From: Rhizobiaceae bacterium
Lineage (GTDB): Bacteria; Pseudomonadota; Alphaproteobacteria; Rhizobiales; Rhizobiaceae
NCBI GenBank assembly: GCA_025698895.1
Contig: JAILWO010000001.1
Span: 248,001-312,000, forward strand
Reading direction: 5' to 3'
DNA: 64,000 nt
Each line of letters opens with the position of its first letter. Positions within the stretch are counted from its first letter, which is position 1. Of the stretch, positions 52,461 through 60,242 are shown piece after piece. A model generated the notes under the pieces. That model saw nothing but the letters and a program-made list of their open reading frames with translations, did no database searches and had not been told where the DNA came from. The position numbers and the translations under genes are program-made.

Positions 52461-52889
52461 ATGGACGGTTACGCGGCAAGAGGGGATGGCAGGAGACTTC
52501 GGCGCATCGCGGCGCTGCTCGTCGCGCTCGCCGCTCTTGCCGAGCAGGCCGCCGGCCGCTGCTACCTCGTTCGCTGTTTCGTTCTGTGGATATTGCGGCG
52601 GGCCGAGGCCGCGGTGGCGGACTTCGTCGCCGAGGCGACGGGCATGCCGCAGCCGGCCTTCGCCGGCATCGGGACGACCGGAAACGATCCTGAGGACGCG
52701 CTGCTGCTTGCGCCGCGCTTGCACGCACTGGCCGAGGCCCTTGGCGTCCTGCTGCGCTGCGCGCCCATCCTCCCCCCGCTTCACGGGCGAGGGCGTAGCC
52801 CGAGACGGAGGGGGGCGGCGCCGGCCACGGTCGGTCGCTTTCCCTTCACCCTCGGCGGTCTCGCGGCCGGGCCGTACGACACCTCATAA
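52461..52889 (+). CDS. Small hypothetical protein with one membrane-like segment
   Basis: Protein of 142 residues. AAGGAAGG stands five bases... before the ATG, and the N-terminal half (RRLRRIAALLVALAALAEQA then AGRCYLVRCFVLWILRRAEA) reads as a real, partly hydrophobic domain like that of small uncharacterised rhizobial proteins. The C-terminal third (LPPLHGRGRSPRRRGAAP onward) is translated from the repeat at 52769-52815 and is probably a recent extension past an older stop. No function is assigned. Confidence 0.6.
   Translation: MDGYAARGDGRRLRRIAALLVALAALAEQAAGRCYLVRCFVLWILRRAEAAVADFVAEATGMPQPAFAGIGTTGNDPEDALLLAPRLHALAEALGVLLRCAPILPPLHGRGRSPRRRGAAPATVGRFPFTLGGLAAGPYDTS
52769..52815. repeat. 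Short GC-rich repeat, copy 2, inside a coding frame
   Basis: CCTCCCCCC, a TTCACGGGCGAGGGC block, GTAGCCCGAGAC and a GGAGGGGGG tail parallel the copy at 52261-52308 (C-run, TTC, GGG, GAG, GCCCGAG, GAC, GGAGGGGG). It lies in frame within the small gene at 52461-52889 and forms part of its C-terminal codons. Confidence 0.6.
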
Positions 52890-53029
52890 AGGCATCGATC
52901 CGCGGCGGACGGTCGTCACGGTCGCGGGACCTTTTCTGTCCCGGCCAGCGCCTTCACGCACCCCTCGGCCTGCGTCGTGATGAATGACGATGGAGAGTTC
53001 CGGCATCGCATGCGCGCGGATCTCGGCTG

Positions 53030-53974
53030 CTACCGGTAGGGCCATTCGCGCCGGCCCAGCGCCGTGGTTGCATCGACGATCCGCGTGAAGCTTCGCGCGG
53101 CACGGGTCACTGTGTGCCGGGCGCGCAGATAGCCGTGGACCATTCCCTTTTCCTCGAACCAGGCCGCCTTGCCTCCCGCGGCTAGGATATGGTCGCGGTA
53201 GGTTTCGCCGTCAGACGAGAGCGGATCGCATTCGGCCGTGACGATCACCGTCGGCGGCAGCCCGGCAAAATCCCTATCGGCCAGCGGTGCATAGGTCGGA
53301 TCGGTGGAGAAATCGGCGCCGCCGGTCCGGCAGTCCTTGTAGAATATGAGGTCACGCAGCGTCAGCATCGGCGCCTGGGCGTGTGTCACATAGGACCCTT
53401 TCCCATGGTCGCCGCCGAGCCCCGGATAGATCAGCACCTGCCCGACCGGCGGTCTCTCACGGGCGCGCGTGGCATGCGCCACGCCGGCGGCAAGATTGCC
53501 TCCAGCGGAGTCACCCATCAGCAGGATCGGGCCGGCGCGACTCGCCGCCACATGCTCGAACGCGGCAAGCACGTCGTCATAGGCCGCCGGATGCAGGTGT
53601 TCGGGCGCCAGCCGGTAGTCGACCGACACGACTTCGTATCCGGTCCGCTGGCAGAGTTCGGCGCAGACGTCGTCATGGCTGTCCAGTCCGCCGAGAGTGA
53701 AGCCGCCGCCATGAAGATAAAGGATCGTCACGATATGGTCCGCCCGGTCCGATCTGTAGATGCGAAGGGGGATCTGGCGGTCTCCTGCATCGAGCGCGGT
53801 GGTCTCGGCGTTCACGCGATCCGGATAGCCAGCGAAGAAGGCGCGGCACATCCGGTCATAGATCGCGCGCTGCCCTTCAATCGGCAGATCGGCCGCGTCC
53901 GGCGGATAGAAGGCATTCGTACGTTCGATGAAAGCCCAGGTCTCGGCGTCAATGAGCTCGGAATAGTCCGTCAT
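53030..53974 (-). CDS. Alpha/beta hydrolase of the hormone-sensitive lipase family
   Basis: Protein of 314 residues. The HGGG oxyanion motif is in LYLHGGGFTLGG, the nucleophile elbow is LMGDSAGGNLAAG, the acid is in VTAECDPLSSDG and the histidine is in GMVHGYLRAR. The ATG at 53974 overlaps the hydratase gene stop by four bases; the longer frame is antisense sequence of that gene. As the last gene of the six-gene carnitine operon, it may act as a thioesterase on carnitinyl-CoA or betainyl-CoA, or hydrolyse an acyl-carnitine ester. Those roles are inference from position. Confidence 0.9.
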   Translation of the reverse strand: MTDYSELIDAETWAFIERTNAFYPPDAADLPIEGQRAIYDRMCRAFFAGYPDRVNAETTALDAGDRQIPLRIYRSDRADHIVTILYLHGGGFTLGGLDSHDDVCAELCQRTGYEVVSVDYRLAPEHLHPAAYDDVLAAFEHVAASRAGPILLMGDSAGGNLAAGVAHATRARERPPVGQVLIYPGLGGDHGKGSYVTHAQAPMLTLRDLIFYKDCRTGGADFSTDPTYAPLADRDFAGLPPTVIVTAECDPLSSDGETYRDHILAAGGKAAWFEEKGMVHGYLRARHTVTRAARSFTRIVDATTALGRREWPYR

Positions 53975-54750
53975 CTGCCCTTCCACACCGGGTCGCGCTT
54001 CTCGGCGAAGGCCCTGAAGCCTTCCATATTGTCCTCCGACGCGTAGAGCGTGTCGACGGTCCGGAACTTGCGCTTCGTGATCCAGTTCATCGCTTCCTGA
54101 AAGCCCATCGACTCGGCCTCGCGGGCAACTTCCTTGATCGCGGCGAAGACGAGCGGCGGCCCCGAGGCAAGCAGCCTCGCCACCTCCCAGACGCGTTGGT
54201 CCAGCCTGTCGGCCGGCATCACCTCGTTGACCAGTCCCCAACGGTGCGCTTCGGCCACATCCATCCACCGCCCGGTGAGCAGGAGATCCATCGCGACGTG
54301 ATAGGGCATGCGTTTGGGCAGCTTGACGGTGGCCGCGTCGGCCAGCGTCCCCGCCTTGATCTCCGGCAGCGCGAAGCTTGAATGGTCGGCGGCATAGATC
54401 AGATCGCAGGACAGCGCCAGTTCGAAGCCGCCGCCGACCGCCATGCCCGACACCGCCGCTATCACCGGCTTGTTCATGTCGACCAGTTCCTGCAGGCCGC
54501 CGAAGCCGCCGACACCATAGTCGCCATCGACCGCGTCACCGTCGGCGGCCGCCTTGAGGTCCCAGCCGGCCGAGAAGAACTTGTCGCCCGCCGTCTTCAG
54601 GATCGCGACGCGCAACACCGGATCATCACGAAATGCCCTGAATGTCTCACCCATCAGCCTCGACGTCGACAGGTCGATCGCGTTCGCCTTCGGCCGGTCG
54701 AGCGTGACCTCGAGGATCGCGCCTTCGGTTCGGGTGGTGATCACGGACAT
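53971..54750 (-). CDS. caiD: Enoyl-CoA hydratase family protein, CaiD (crotonobetainyl-CoA hydratase)-like
   Basis: Protein of 259 residues of the crotonase fold. Oxyanion-hole segments are KFFSAGWDLKAAADGD and AAVSGMAVGGGFELALSCD; the catalytic-glutamate regions are FALPEIKAGTLADAATVKLP and EAHRWGLVNEV. The GWDLK and AVGGGFELAL patterns and the PKRMPYHVAMDLLLTGRWMD segment closely resemble CaiD. It would hydrate crotonobetainyl-CoA to carnitinyl-CoA. It follows the acyl-CoA ligase gene by 12 bases and overlaps the hydrolase gene. Confidence 0.87.
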   Translation of the reverse strand: MSVITTRTEGAILEVTLDRPKANAIDLSTSRLMGETFRAFRDDPVLRVAILKTAGDKFFSAGWDLKAAADGDAVDGDYGVGGFGGLQELVDMNKPVIAAVSGMAVGGGFELALSCDLIYAADHSSFALPEIKAGTLADAATVKLPKRMPYHVAMDLLLTGRWMDVAEAHRWGLVNEVMPADRLDQRVWEVARLLASGPPLVFAAIKEVAREAESMGFQEAMNWITKRKFRTVDTLYASEDNMEGFRAFAEKRDPVWKGR

Positions 54751-54762
54751 GGCGGATTTCCT

Positions 54763-56988
54763 CTATGGGGTCGACCGATCGAGTTCAGGCCCTTCGTTGT
54801 CCTTCGCGGGAAGAGGAGAGCAGCACACCAACAGCGCGTCTGCGATCCACGCACCCTCCTGACACACGATCAGCGGATTGATGTCGAGCTCCTCGATTTC
54901 CCGAGCATGGTCGACCGCGAACGCACCGATTCCCGCGATCGCATCGAGCGCGGCGTCCACATCCGCCTTCGGCCGGCCGCGATAGCCGTCGAGCAGCGGC
55001 CATAGCCGGAGCGAGCGCAGGGCGGCATCGATCTCGGCCCGGCCTGCTGGCAGGAGAAGGGTCGCGGTATCGTTGAGCAGTTCGACCAGAACGCCGCCCG
55101 TACCCACCGTCATGACGGGCCCGAAGAAGGGATCACGAGTGATGCCGACGATGAGTTCGGCCACGCCGCCTGCAACCATTCGTTCGACATAAAGACCTGT
55201 CCCGAGAGCGGTCAGATCGGCCGCCGCTACGCGGACCGCGGCACCGTCAGTGAGGTTAAGCCGTACCGCGCCCGCCTCCGACTTGTGAGCGATGCCCAGT
55301 GCTTTCAACGCAACGGGAAAGCCTATCTCGTCGGCGGCGTCGACCGCCTCGTCGGGTGTAGTCACCCGTCGTCCGGACGGTACCGGCAAGCCGTACCCAG
55401 CCAGGAGGGCCTTGGTCGCGGCCTCATCCGTGCGACGCCCGGCCTCCTCCCCCGTCGGGTGGAGAGGCAAACAGGTCGAGCTTACCGAGCGCGGTGCTTG
55501 GAGAGGGATCTCCCCCGTCTTGCATGACATTCCTTCTGTCCGTGTCGGCTTTGCGGCAGCGTATCTCCCCATATCGGGAGGAGAGGGTGAGCGCTCCTGC
55601 GCCCACGACCGCCCCACGAAAGCCGCGGCATCCGCCGCCGCCAGCGCCTCCTCGATGCCCATCAGCGGAGCGACGCCGCGCGCGATCAGCGCTTCGCAAT
55701 AGGTTTCGGGCAGGTTCTCCGGCATCGACGCCACGATCGCGCCTTTCGCCGAGTTCATTCGAAGCGCCTTGTCGAAGGCGTCGACAGCCGGCGCCCAGTC
55801 GGCGTCGGAGCAGCGGTCGCTGCGCGGATAGTCGAGCACCAGCAGATTGAGGTCGAAGCCGCCAGCCACCATCGCGGAAAAGGTCGCCGTCATCGCCGGG
55901 AGATCGTTCCAGATGAAAGTGTGATAGTCGAGTGGATTGGCGACGGCGACCAGCGACCCCAGAGTTTGCCTGACACGCGACCTGTGCTGGTCCCCAAGCG
56001 GCGGGAAGCGCGTCAACCGTCCTTCCGCCGCATCCGCCATCAGCGACGCCTCGCCACCCGAACAGCTCATCGACGACAAGCGAGGTCCGGCCAGCGGCCC
56101 ATGCACGTGCAGGAGCTTGAGCGTTTCGAGAAAGGTTGGCACCGAATGGACCCGCGCGATACCGAGACGCTTCAGGAAGGCATCCGAGGCGGCTTCCGAC
56201 CCGGCCAGCGAAGCCGTATGCGAGATCGCCCCGGCGCGCGCCTGTTCCGATCGGCCGATCTTGATAGCTATAATCGGCTTTTCGAGTTCGCGCGCGCGCG
56301 CCGCCAGCCGCTCGAAACCTTGCACCGAATCGAAACCCTCGACGTGAAGCCCGAGCACCGAGACCCGCTCGTCCTCGACAAGACCGAGGGCTATTTCGGA
56401 GAGTCCCGTCTGCGCCTGGTTGCCGGCCGTCATGACATAGGCGACCGGCAAACCGCGCTTTTGCATCGTCATGTTGATGGCGATGTTGGAGCTTTGCGTG
56501 ACGATCGCGACGCCGCGCTCGCCCGGTTCCAGCCGCTGCCCGCCATGCTGGTCGGGCCACAGAAGCGCGCCGTCGGCATAGTTGATCAGGCCATAACAAT
56601 TTGGACCGATTACCGGCATTGATCCGGCCGCCGCGATAAGGTCCGCCTGCAGCCGCTCGCCGTCTCCATCGTCCGTTGCTGTCTCGCGAAAGCCCGACGC
56701 GAAGCACACCGCACCGCCGGCTCCCATCTTCGCCAGATCGTGCACGATGCCGATCGTAGCGAAACGGTTGACGCCAATGAACGCCGCATCCGGCGGCGAA
56801 GGCAGTTCGGCCACCGCTCGAAACGCCCTCACGCCTTCCACCTCGTCCCTGCTCGGATGTACCGGCCACAGCTCGCCGGGGAACCCAGCCTTGAGACACT
56901 GGCGCACCACATTGGTGCCGAAGAACCCGCCGCCAATCACGGCGATGGATTTCGGACGCAGGAGGCGATCAAGCGTTCGCACCGCCAT
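54763..56988 (-). CDS. Acetate-CoA ligase (ADP-forming)-family acyl-CoA synthetase with an in-frame inserted repeat
   Basis: Protein of 741 residues. The N-terminal CoA-binding Rossmann domain has SIAVIGGGFFGTNVVRQCLK, and the succinyl-CoA synthetase-like middle has QSSNIAINMTMQKRGLP and the phosphohistidine region ISHTASLAGSEAASDAF. The C-terminal ATP-grasp domain has FPVALKALGIAHKSEAGAVR and ELDINPLIV. The order matches single-chain ADP-forming acyl-CoA ligases, which work through a phosphoenzyme rather than an acyl-AMP. About 55 residues between the middle and ATP-grasp domains are low-complexity and come from an inserted repeat. In this operon it is the obvious candidate to activate gamma-butyrobetaine or crotonobetaine. 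Confidence 0.88.
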   Translation of the reverse strand: MAVRTLDRLLRPKSIAVIGGGFFGTNVVRQCLKAGFPGELWPVHPSRDEVEGVRAFRAVAELPSPPDAAFIGVNRFATIGIVHDLAKMGAGGAVCFASGFRETATDDGDGERLQADLIAAAGSMPVIGPNCYGLINYADGALLWPDQHGGQRLEPGERGVAIVTQSSNIAINMTMQKRGLPVAYVMTAGNQAQTGLSEIALGLVEDERVSVLGLHVEGFDSVQGFERLAARARELEKPIIAIKIGRSEQARAGAISHTASLAGSEAASDAFLKRLGIARVHSVPTFLETLKLLHVHGPLAGPRLSSMSCSGGEASLMADAAEGRLTRFPPLGDQHRSRVRQTLGSLVAVANPLDYHTFIWNDLPAMTATFSAMVAGGFDLNLLVLDYPRSDRCSDADWAPAVDAFDKALRMNSAKGAIVASMPENLPETYCEALIARGVAPLMGIEEALAAADAAAFVGRSWAQERSPSPPDMGRYAAAKPTRTEGMSCKTGEIPLQAPRSVSSTCLPLHPTGEEAGRRTDEAATKALLAGYGLPVPSGRRVTTPDEAVDAADEIGFPVALKALGIAHKSEAGAVRLNLTDGAAVRVAAADLTALGTGLYVERMVAGGVAELIVGITRDPFFGPVMTVGTGGVLVELLNDTATLLLPAGRAEIDAALRSLRLWPLLDGYRGRPKADVDAALDAIAGIGAFAVDHAREIEELDINPLIVCQEGAWIADALLVCCSPLPAKDNEGPELDRSTP
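55435..55600. repeat. Palindromic repeat inserted in frame in the ADP-forming ligase gene
   Basis: The stretch has two hairpins made of C- and G-runs, CCTCCTCCCCCGTCGGGTGG near 55440 and TCTCCCCATATCGGGAGGAG near 55570, with GGAGAGGGATCTCCCCC between. It is unlike the surrounding coding sequence and translates to proline-, serine- and arginine-rich residues absent from related enzymes. It keeps the frame open and falls at a domain boundary. The exact ends are approximate. Confidence 0.6.
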
Positions 56989-58151
56989 CAACCGCCAACC
57001 GCTCTTAGCAGTGCTCTTGAAATAATGTGGCGCTGGATCTCGCTTGTGCCTTCCCAGATGCGCTCCACCCGCGCGTCGCGCCAGATGCGCTCCAGCGGCA
57101 GCTCATCCATCAGCCCTATGCCGCCATGAATTTGGATCGCCTCGTCGGCCACGAACGCCAGCACTTCGGTGGCCTTTAGCTTGGCCATCGCCATATCCTC
57201 ATCCATCACGGTGCCGGCATCGTATTTCCAGCCGGCCTCCATGGTCAGCAATTCCGCGGCCTTCAGCTCCATCGCCATGTCGGCGAGTTTGAAGGAAACG
57301 CCCTGGAACTTGCCGATCTGCTGTCCGAACTGCCGCCGCTGGGCGGCGTAGTCGACGGCGTGCGCGAGCGCCCTTTCGGCCCGGCCGAGGCAGGTCGCCG
57401 CAACTTGAAGCCTGGTCGCTCCGAGCCAGGAATTGGCCACCTCGAAGCCCTTGTGGACCTCGCCCAGCACCTGGCTCGAAGGGAGACGGCAATCGTCAAA
57501 TTCGAGCACGGAATTGGTGTAGCCGCGATGCGAGACATTGCGGTAGCCGTCCCGCACGGTGAAGCCGGGCGTGCCCTTGTCGACGAAGAAGGCGGTGATC
57601 TTCTTCCTCTTGCCGCGCGGCGTGTCCTCTTCCCCGGTCGCCATGAAGACGATGGCGAATCCCGCAATGTCGGCATGGGAAATGAAGTGCTTGGTGCCGT
57701 TGAGCACCCAGTCCGTACCGTCCTGCCTGGCCGTGGCCTTCATGCCACGTAGGTCCGACCCCGCTTCCGGTTCGGTCATGGCCAGACAGTCCCATGTCTC
57801 GCCGCGCATGCAAGGACGAAGATATTTTTCCTTCTGCTCTTCCGTCCCGGCAAGCAGGATGTTGGACGGTCGCGCCACACAGGTCCAGTGCAGCGCGTAA
57901 TTGGCGCGGCCCAGCTCCTTCTCATAGAGAAGCCAGGTCAGCGTATCGAGGCCGGCGCCGCCAACCTCCTCGGGCATGTTGGCGGCATAGAGACCTGCGG
58001 CCATCGCCTTGCGCTGAAGATCTCGGACCAGGTCCATGTCCAGCCGGCCGCCGCGCTCGACCTCCATCTCGTGCGGAAAGAGTTCGTTCTCGACGAAGGC
58101 ACGCGTTGTCTCCACGACCGCGCGCTGTTCCTCACTCAGGTCGAAATTCAT
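56988..58151 (-). CDS. Acyl-CoA dehydrogenase, candidate gamma-butyrobetainyl-CoA dehydrogenase
   Basis: FAD enzyme of 387 residues. The flavin-binding block is LAMTEPEAGSDLRGMKATA, with the second signature IWRDARVERIWEGTSEIQR containing the catalytic-base glutamate and QIHGGIGLMDELPLERI. It overlaps the carnitine dehydrogenase gene by four bases and the ligase gene by one base, so it is made with them. In this setting its most likely reaction is oxidation of gamma-butyrobetainyl-CoA to crotonobetainyl-CoA. The related CaiA reductase runs the reverse in enterobacteria, so direction is inferred from the oxidative neighbours. Confidence 0.88.
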   Translation of the reverse strand: MNFDLSEEQRAVVETTRAFVENELFPHEMEVERGGRLDMDLVRDLQRKAMAAGLYAANMPEEVGGAGLDTLTWLLYEKELGRANYALHWTCVARPSNILLAGTEEQKEKYLRPCMRGETWDCLAMTEPEAGSDLRGMKATARQDGTDWVLNGTKHFISHADIAGFAIVFMATGEEDTPRGKRKKITAFFVDKGTPGFTVRDGYRNVSHRGYTNSVLEFDDCRLPSSQVLGEVHKGFEVANSWLGATRLQVAATCLGRAERALAHAVDYAAQRRQFGQQIGKFQGVSFKLADMAMELKAAELLTMEAGWKYDAGTVMDEDMAMAKLKATEVLAFVADEAIQIHGGIGLMDELPLERIWRDARVERIWEGTSEIQRHIISRALLRAVGG

Positions 58152-59161
58152 GCCTTCGTCTCCAAGGAGGCTTGTTCGAGCTGCGCGCGATAGGCATTGA
58201 ACAGCGCGCCGGCGCCCCAGCCCTTGCCATCGTCCTGCCTGCCCAACGCTTCCATCATGGCGACAAGATTTTCATCGCGGATGCGTTCGAGTTCCCGGAT
58301 GCTGAGATCGCCGGTCTGTTGGTCCGACTGCGTCACGATCAGGTCGACCAGTTCGTCATTGTATTCGGGCACGTCCATCAGCTTGGTCCATGGCCAAGTC
58401 AGGCACGGCCCGAACTGTTCCATGAAATGGCGCATCCCCGCCTCGCCGCCTGCGATACGATAGGTTTGAAACAGGCCCATCTGAGCCCAGCGCAGGCCGA
58501 AGCCGTAGCGCATGATATCGTCCAGTTCCTCGACGGTCGTGATGCCGTCCTTGATCAGCCACAACGCCTCACGCCAGACGGCCTCCAGCAGCCGGTCGGC
58601 AACGAACGCCTCGATCTCCTTGCGGATCACCACCGGCTTCATGCCGATCGAGGCATAAATTCCCTTTGCCCTGTCGATGAATCCGGAGGTTGTCTTTTCG
58701 CCACCGACAATTTCCACCACCGGTAGCAGATAGACAGGATTGAACGGATGCGCGACGACCAGCCGTTCCGGTCGAGACAGCGCGGTGGCCATATCGGTCG
58801 GCTTGATACCGGAGGTCGAGGAGCCGATCAGCGCCTCCGGTCGTGCATGGGCGTCTATGTCGGCCAGCACCTTGTGCTTGACGTCGAGCCGCTCGGGCAC
58901 GCTTTCCTGAATGAGGTCGGCGTCGGAGACCGCCTCAGCGATCGAGGCCGCGTAGGTGATGGCGCCCTCACTGCGCAGACCTTTCGGCGCGATCCGCTGG
59001 TAGGCCCGCCGCGCGCCGTCGAGCACTTCACCGACCTTGCGTTCGGCCTGCGGGTCAAGGTCATGGATCGCCACGTCGATGCCATTCAACGCCAGACGGG
59101 CGACCCAGCCCGCGCCGATGACGCCGCCGCCAATGCAGGCTGCCTTTGAGATTACTGCCAT
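58148..59161 (-). CDS. cdhA: L-carnitine dehydrogenase (3-hydroxyacyl-CoA dehydrogenase fold)
   Basis: NAD-dependent enzyme of 337 residues. The Rossmann motif is AACIGGGVIGAGWVARLAL; the family signatures are HPFNPVYLLPVVEIVGGEKT and EIEAFVADRLLEAVWREAL. The tryptophan-rich region GFGLRWAQMGLFQTYRIAGG is characteristic of carnitine dehydrogenase rather than beta-oxidation enzymes. It oxidises L-carnitine to 3-dehydrocarnitine, the substrate of the BKACE encoded 16 bases upstream. GGAG lies nine bases before the ATG. Confidence 0.93.
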   Translation of the reverse strand: MAVISKAACIGGGVIGAGWVARLALNGIDVAIHDLDPQAERKVGEVLDGARRAYQRIAPKGLRSEGAITYAASIAEAVSDADLIQESVPERLDVKHKVLADIDAHARPEALIGSSTSGIKPTDMATALSRPERLVVAHPFNPVYLLPVVEIVGGEKTTSGFIDRAKGIYASIGMKPVVIRKEIEAFVADRLLEAVWREALWLIKDGITTVEELDDIMRYGFGLRWAQMGLFQTYRIAGGEAGMRHFMEQFGPCLTWPWTKLMDVPEYNDELVDLIVTQSDQQTGDLSIRELERIRDENLVAMMEALGRQDDGKGWGAGALFNAYRAQLEQASLETKA

Positions 59162-59177
59162 GACCGAAACTCCGTGC

Positions 59178-60095
59178 TCATGCCGCCACCGGCGCGCGCT
59201 TCGTGAGGTTGAGCTTCTTGCGCACCTCCTCCGGCCCGATGACGCGCGCGCCCATGTTCTCGACGATGGTTACCGCGCGCTCGACGAGCTGCGCGTTGGT
59301 TGCCAGTACGCCCTTGTCGAGCCACAGATTGTCCTCCAGCCCGACGCGCACATGACCGCCGGCCAGAACAGAAGCGGCGACATAGGCCATCTGACTGCGG
59401 CCGAGGGAGAAGGCGGAAAACGTCCAGTCGTCGGGGACGTTGTTGACCATCGCCATGAAGGTGTTGAGGTCGTCCGGCGCGCCCCAGGGCACGCCCATGC
59501 AGAGCTGCACCAGCGCCTGCGGCGCGAGCACGCCTTCCGAGACAAGCTGCCTGGCGAACCACAGATGTCCCGTGTCGAAAGCCTCGATTTCGGGCTTCAC
59601 GCCCATCTCCGTCATCATCGAGCCCATGGCCCGCAGCATGCCCGGCGTGTTGGTCATGACGTAGTCGGCTTCGGCGAAATTCATCGTGCCGCAGTCGAGC
59701 GTACAGATCTCCGGCCGGCACTGGCGCACATGCTCGACCCGCTCGGAAGCACCGATCATGTCGGTGCCCTTCTCCGAAACCGGTAACGGCTTTTCGGTCG
59801 AGCCGAAGGTGATGTCGCCGCCCATGCCGGCGGTCAGGTTCAGAACCACGTCGACATCCGCCCCCCGGATACGCTCCGTCACCTCGCGATAAAGCGCGAG
59901 GTCGCGGCGCGGCGTGCCGGTCTCGGGATCGCGGACATGGCAGTGCACGATCGCTGCACCAGCCTTGGCGGCATCGATCGCGGCATCGGCGACCTGCTTG
60001 GGCGAGCGCGGCACGTGAGGCGATCGGTCCTGCGTTCCGCCCGAGCCGGTGACGGCACAGGTGATGAAGACCTCGCGGTTCATTTCGAGCGGCAT
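59178..60095 (-). CDS. cdhB: 3-keto-5-aminohexanoate-cleavage-type enzyme (BKACE), 3-dehydrocarnitine:acetyl-CoA acyltransferase
   Basis: Zinc enzyme of 305 residues. Metal ligands are in IVHCHVRDPETG, with DTGHLWFAR and GHVRVGLEDNL as further family motifs. In carnitine catabolism this family condenses 3-dehydrocarnitine with acetyl-CoA to give acetoacetate and betainyl-CoA. GGAGG stands six bases before the ATG at 60095. It is the first gene of the operon and is divergent from the regulator. Direct pairing with carnitine dehydrogenase makes the substrate assignment strong within this large family. Confidence 0.92.
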   Translation of the reverse strand: MPLEMNREVFITCAVTGSGGTQDRSPHVPRSPKQVADAAIDAAKAGAAIVHCHVRDPETGTPRRDLALYREVTERIRGADVDVVLNLTAGMGGDITFGSTEKPLPVSEKGTDMIGASERVEHVRQCRPEICTLDCGTMNFAEADYVMTNTPGMLRAMGSMMTEMGVKPEIEAFDTGHLWFARQLVSEGVLAPQALVQLCMGVPWGAPDDLNTFMAMVNNVPDDWTFSAFSLGRSQMAYVAASVLAGGHVRVGLEDNLWLDKGVLATNAQLVERAVTIVENMGARVIGPEEVRKKLNLTKRAPVAA

Positions 60096-60242
60096 TGTGT
60101 TCCTCCAACCAGGGCCAGATCGACCGCCTGTCGGCGTCTTCCTGCGAAGCCCGGAGCGGGACCAGCCCGCCCTGACAACTTTCCGATAGACTGGAGCTTC
60201 ACCCGCCTTGCGCCCCTGAGCTTCACACTTTACGAATTTTTC

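Noticed and set aside
53975-54268. N-terminal extension of the HSL-family hydrolase
   Set aside because: The extension lies antisense-like within the CaiD gene in another frame and lacks hydrolase motifs. The ATG at 53974 overlaps the CaiD stop as expected for coupling.
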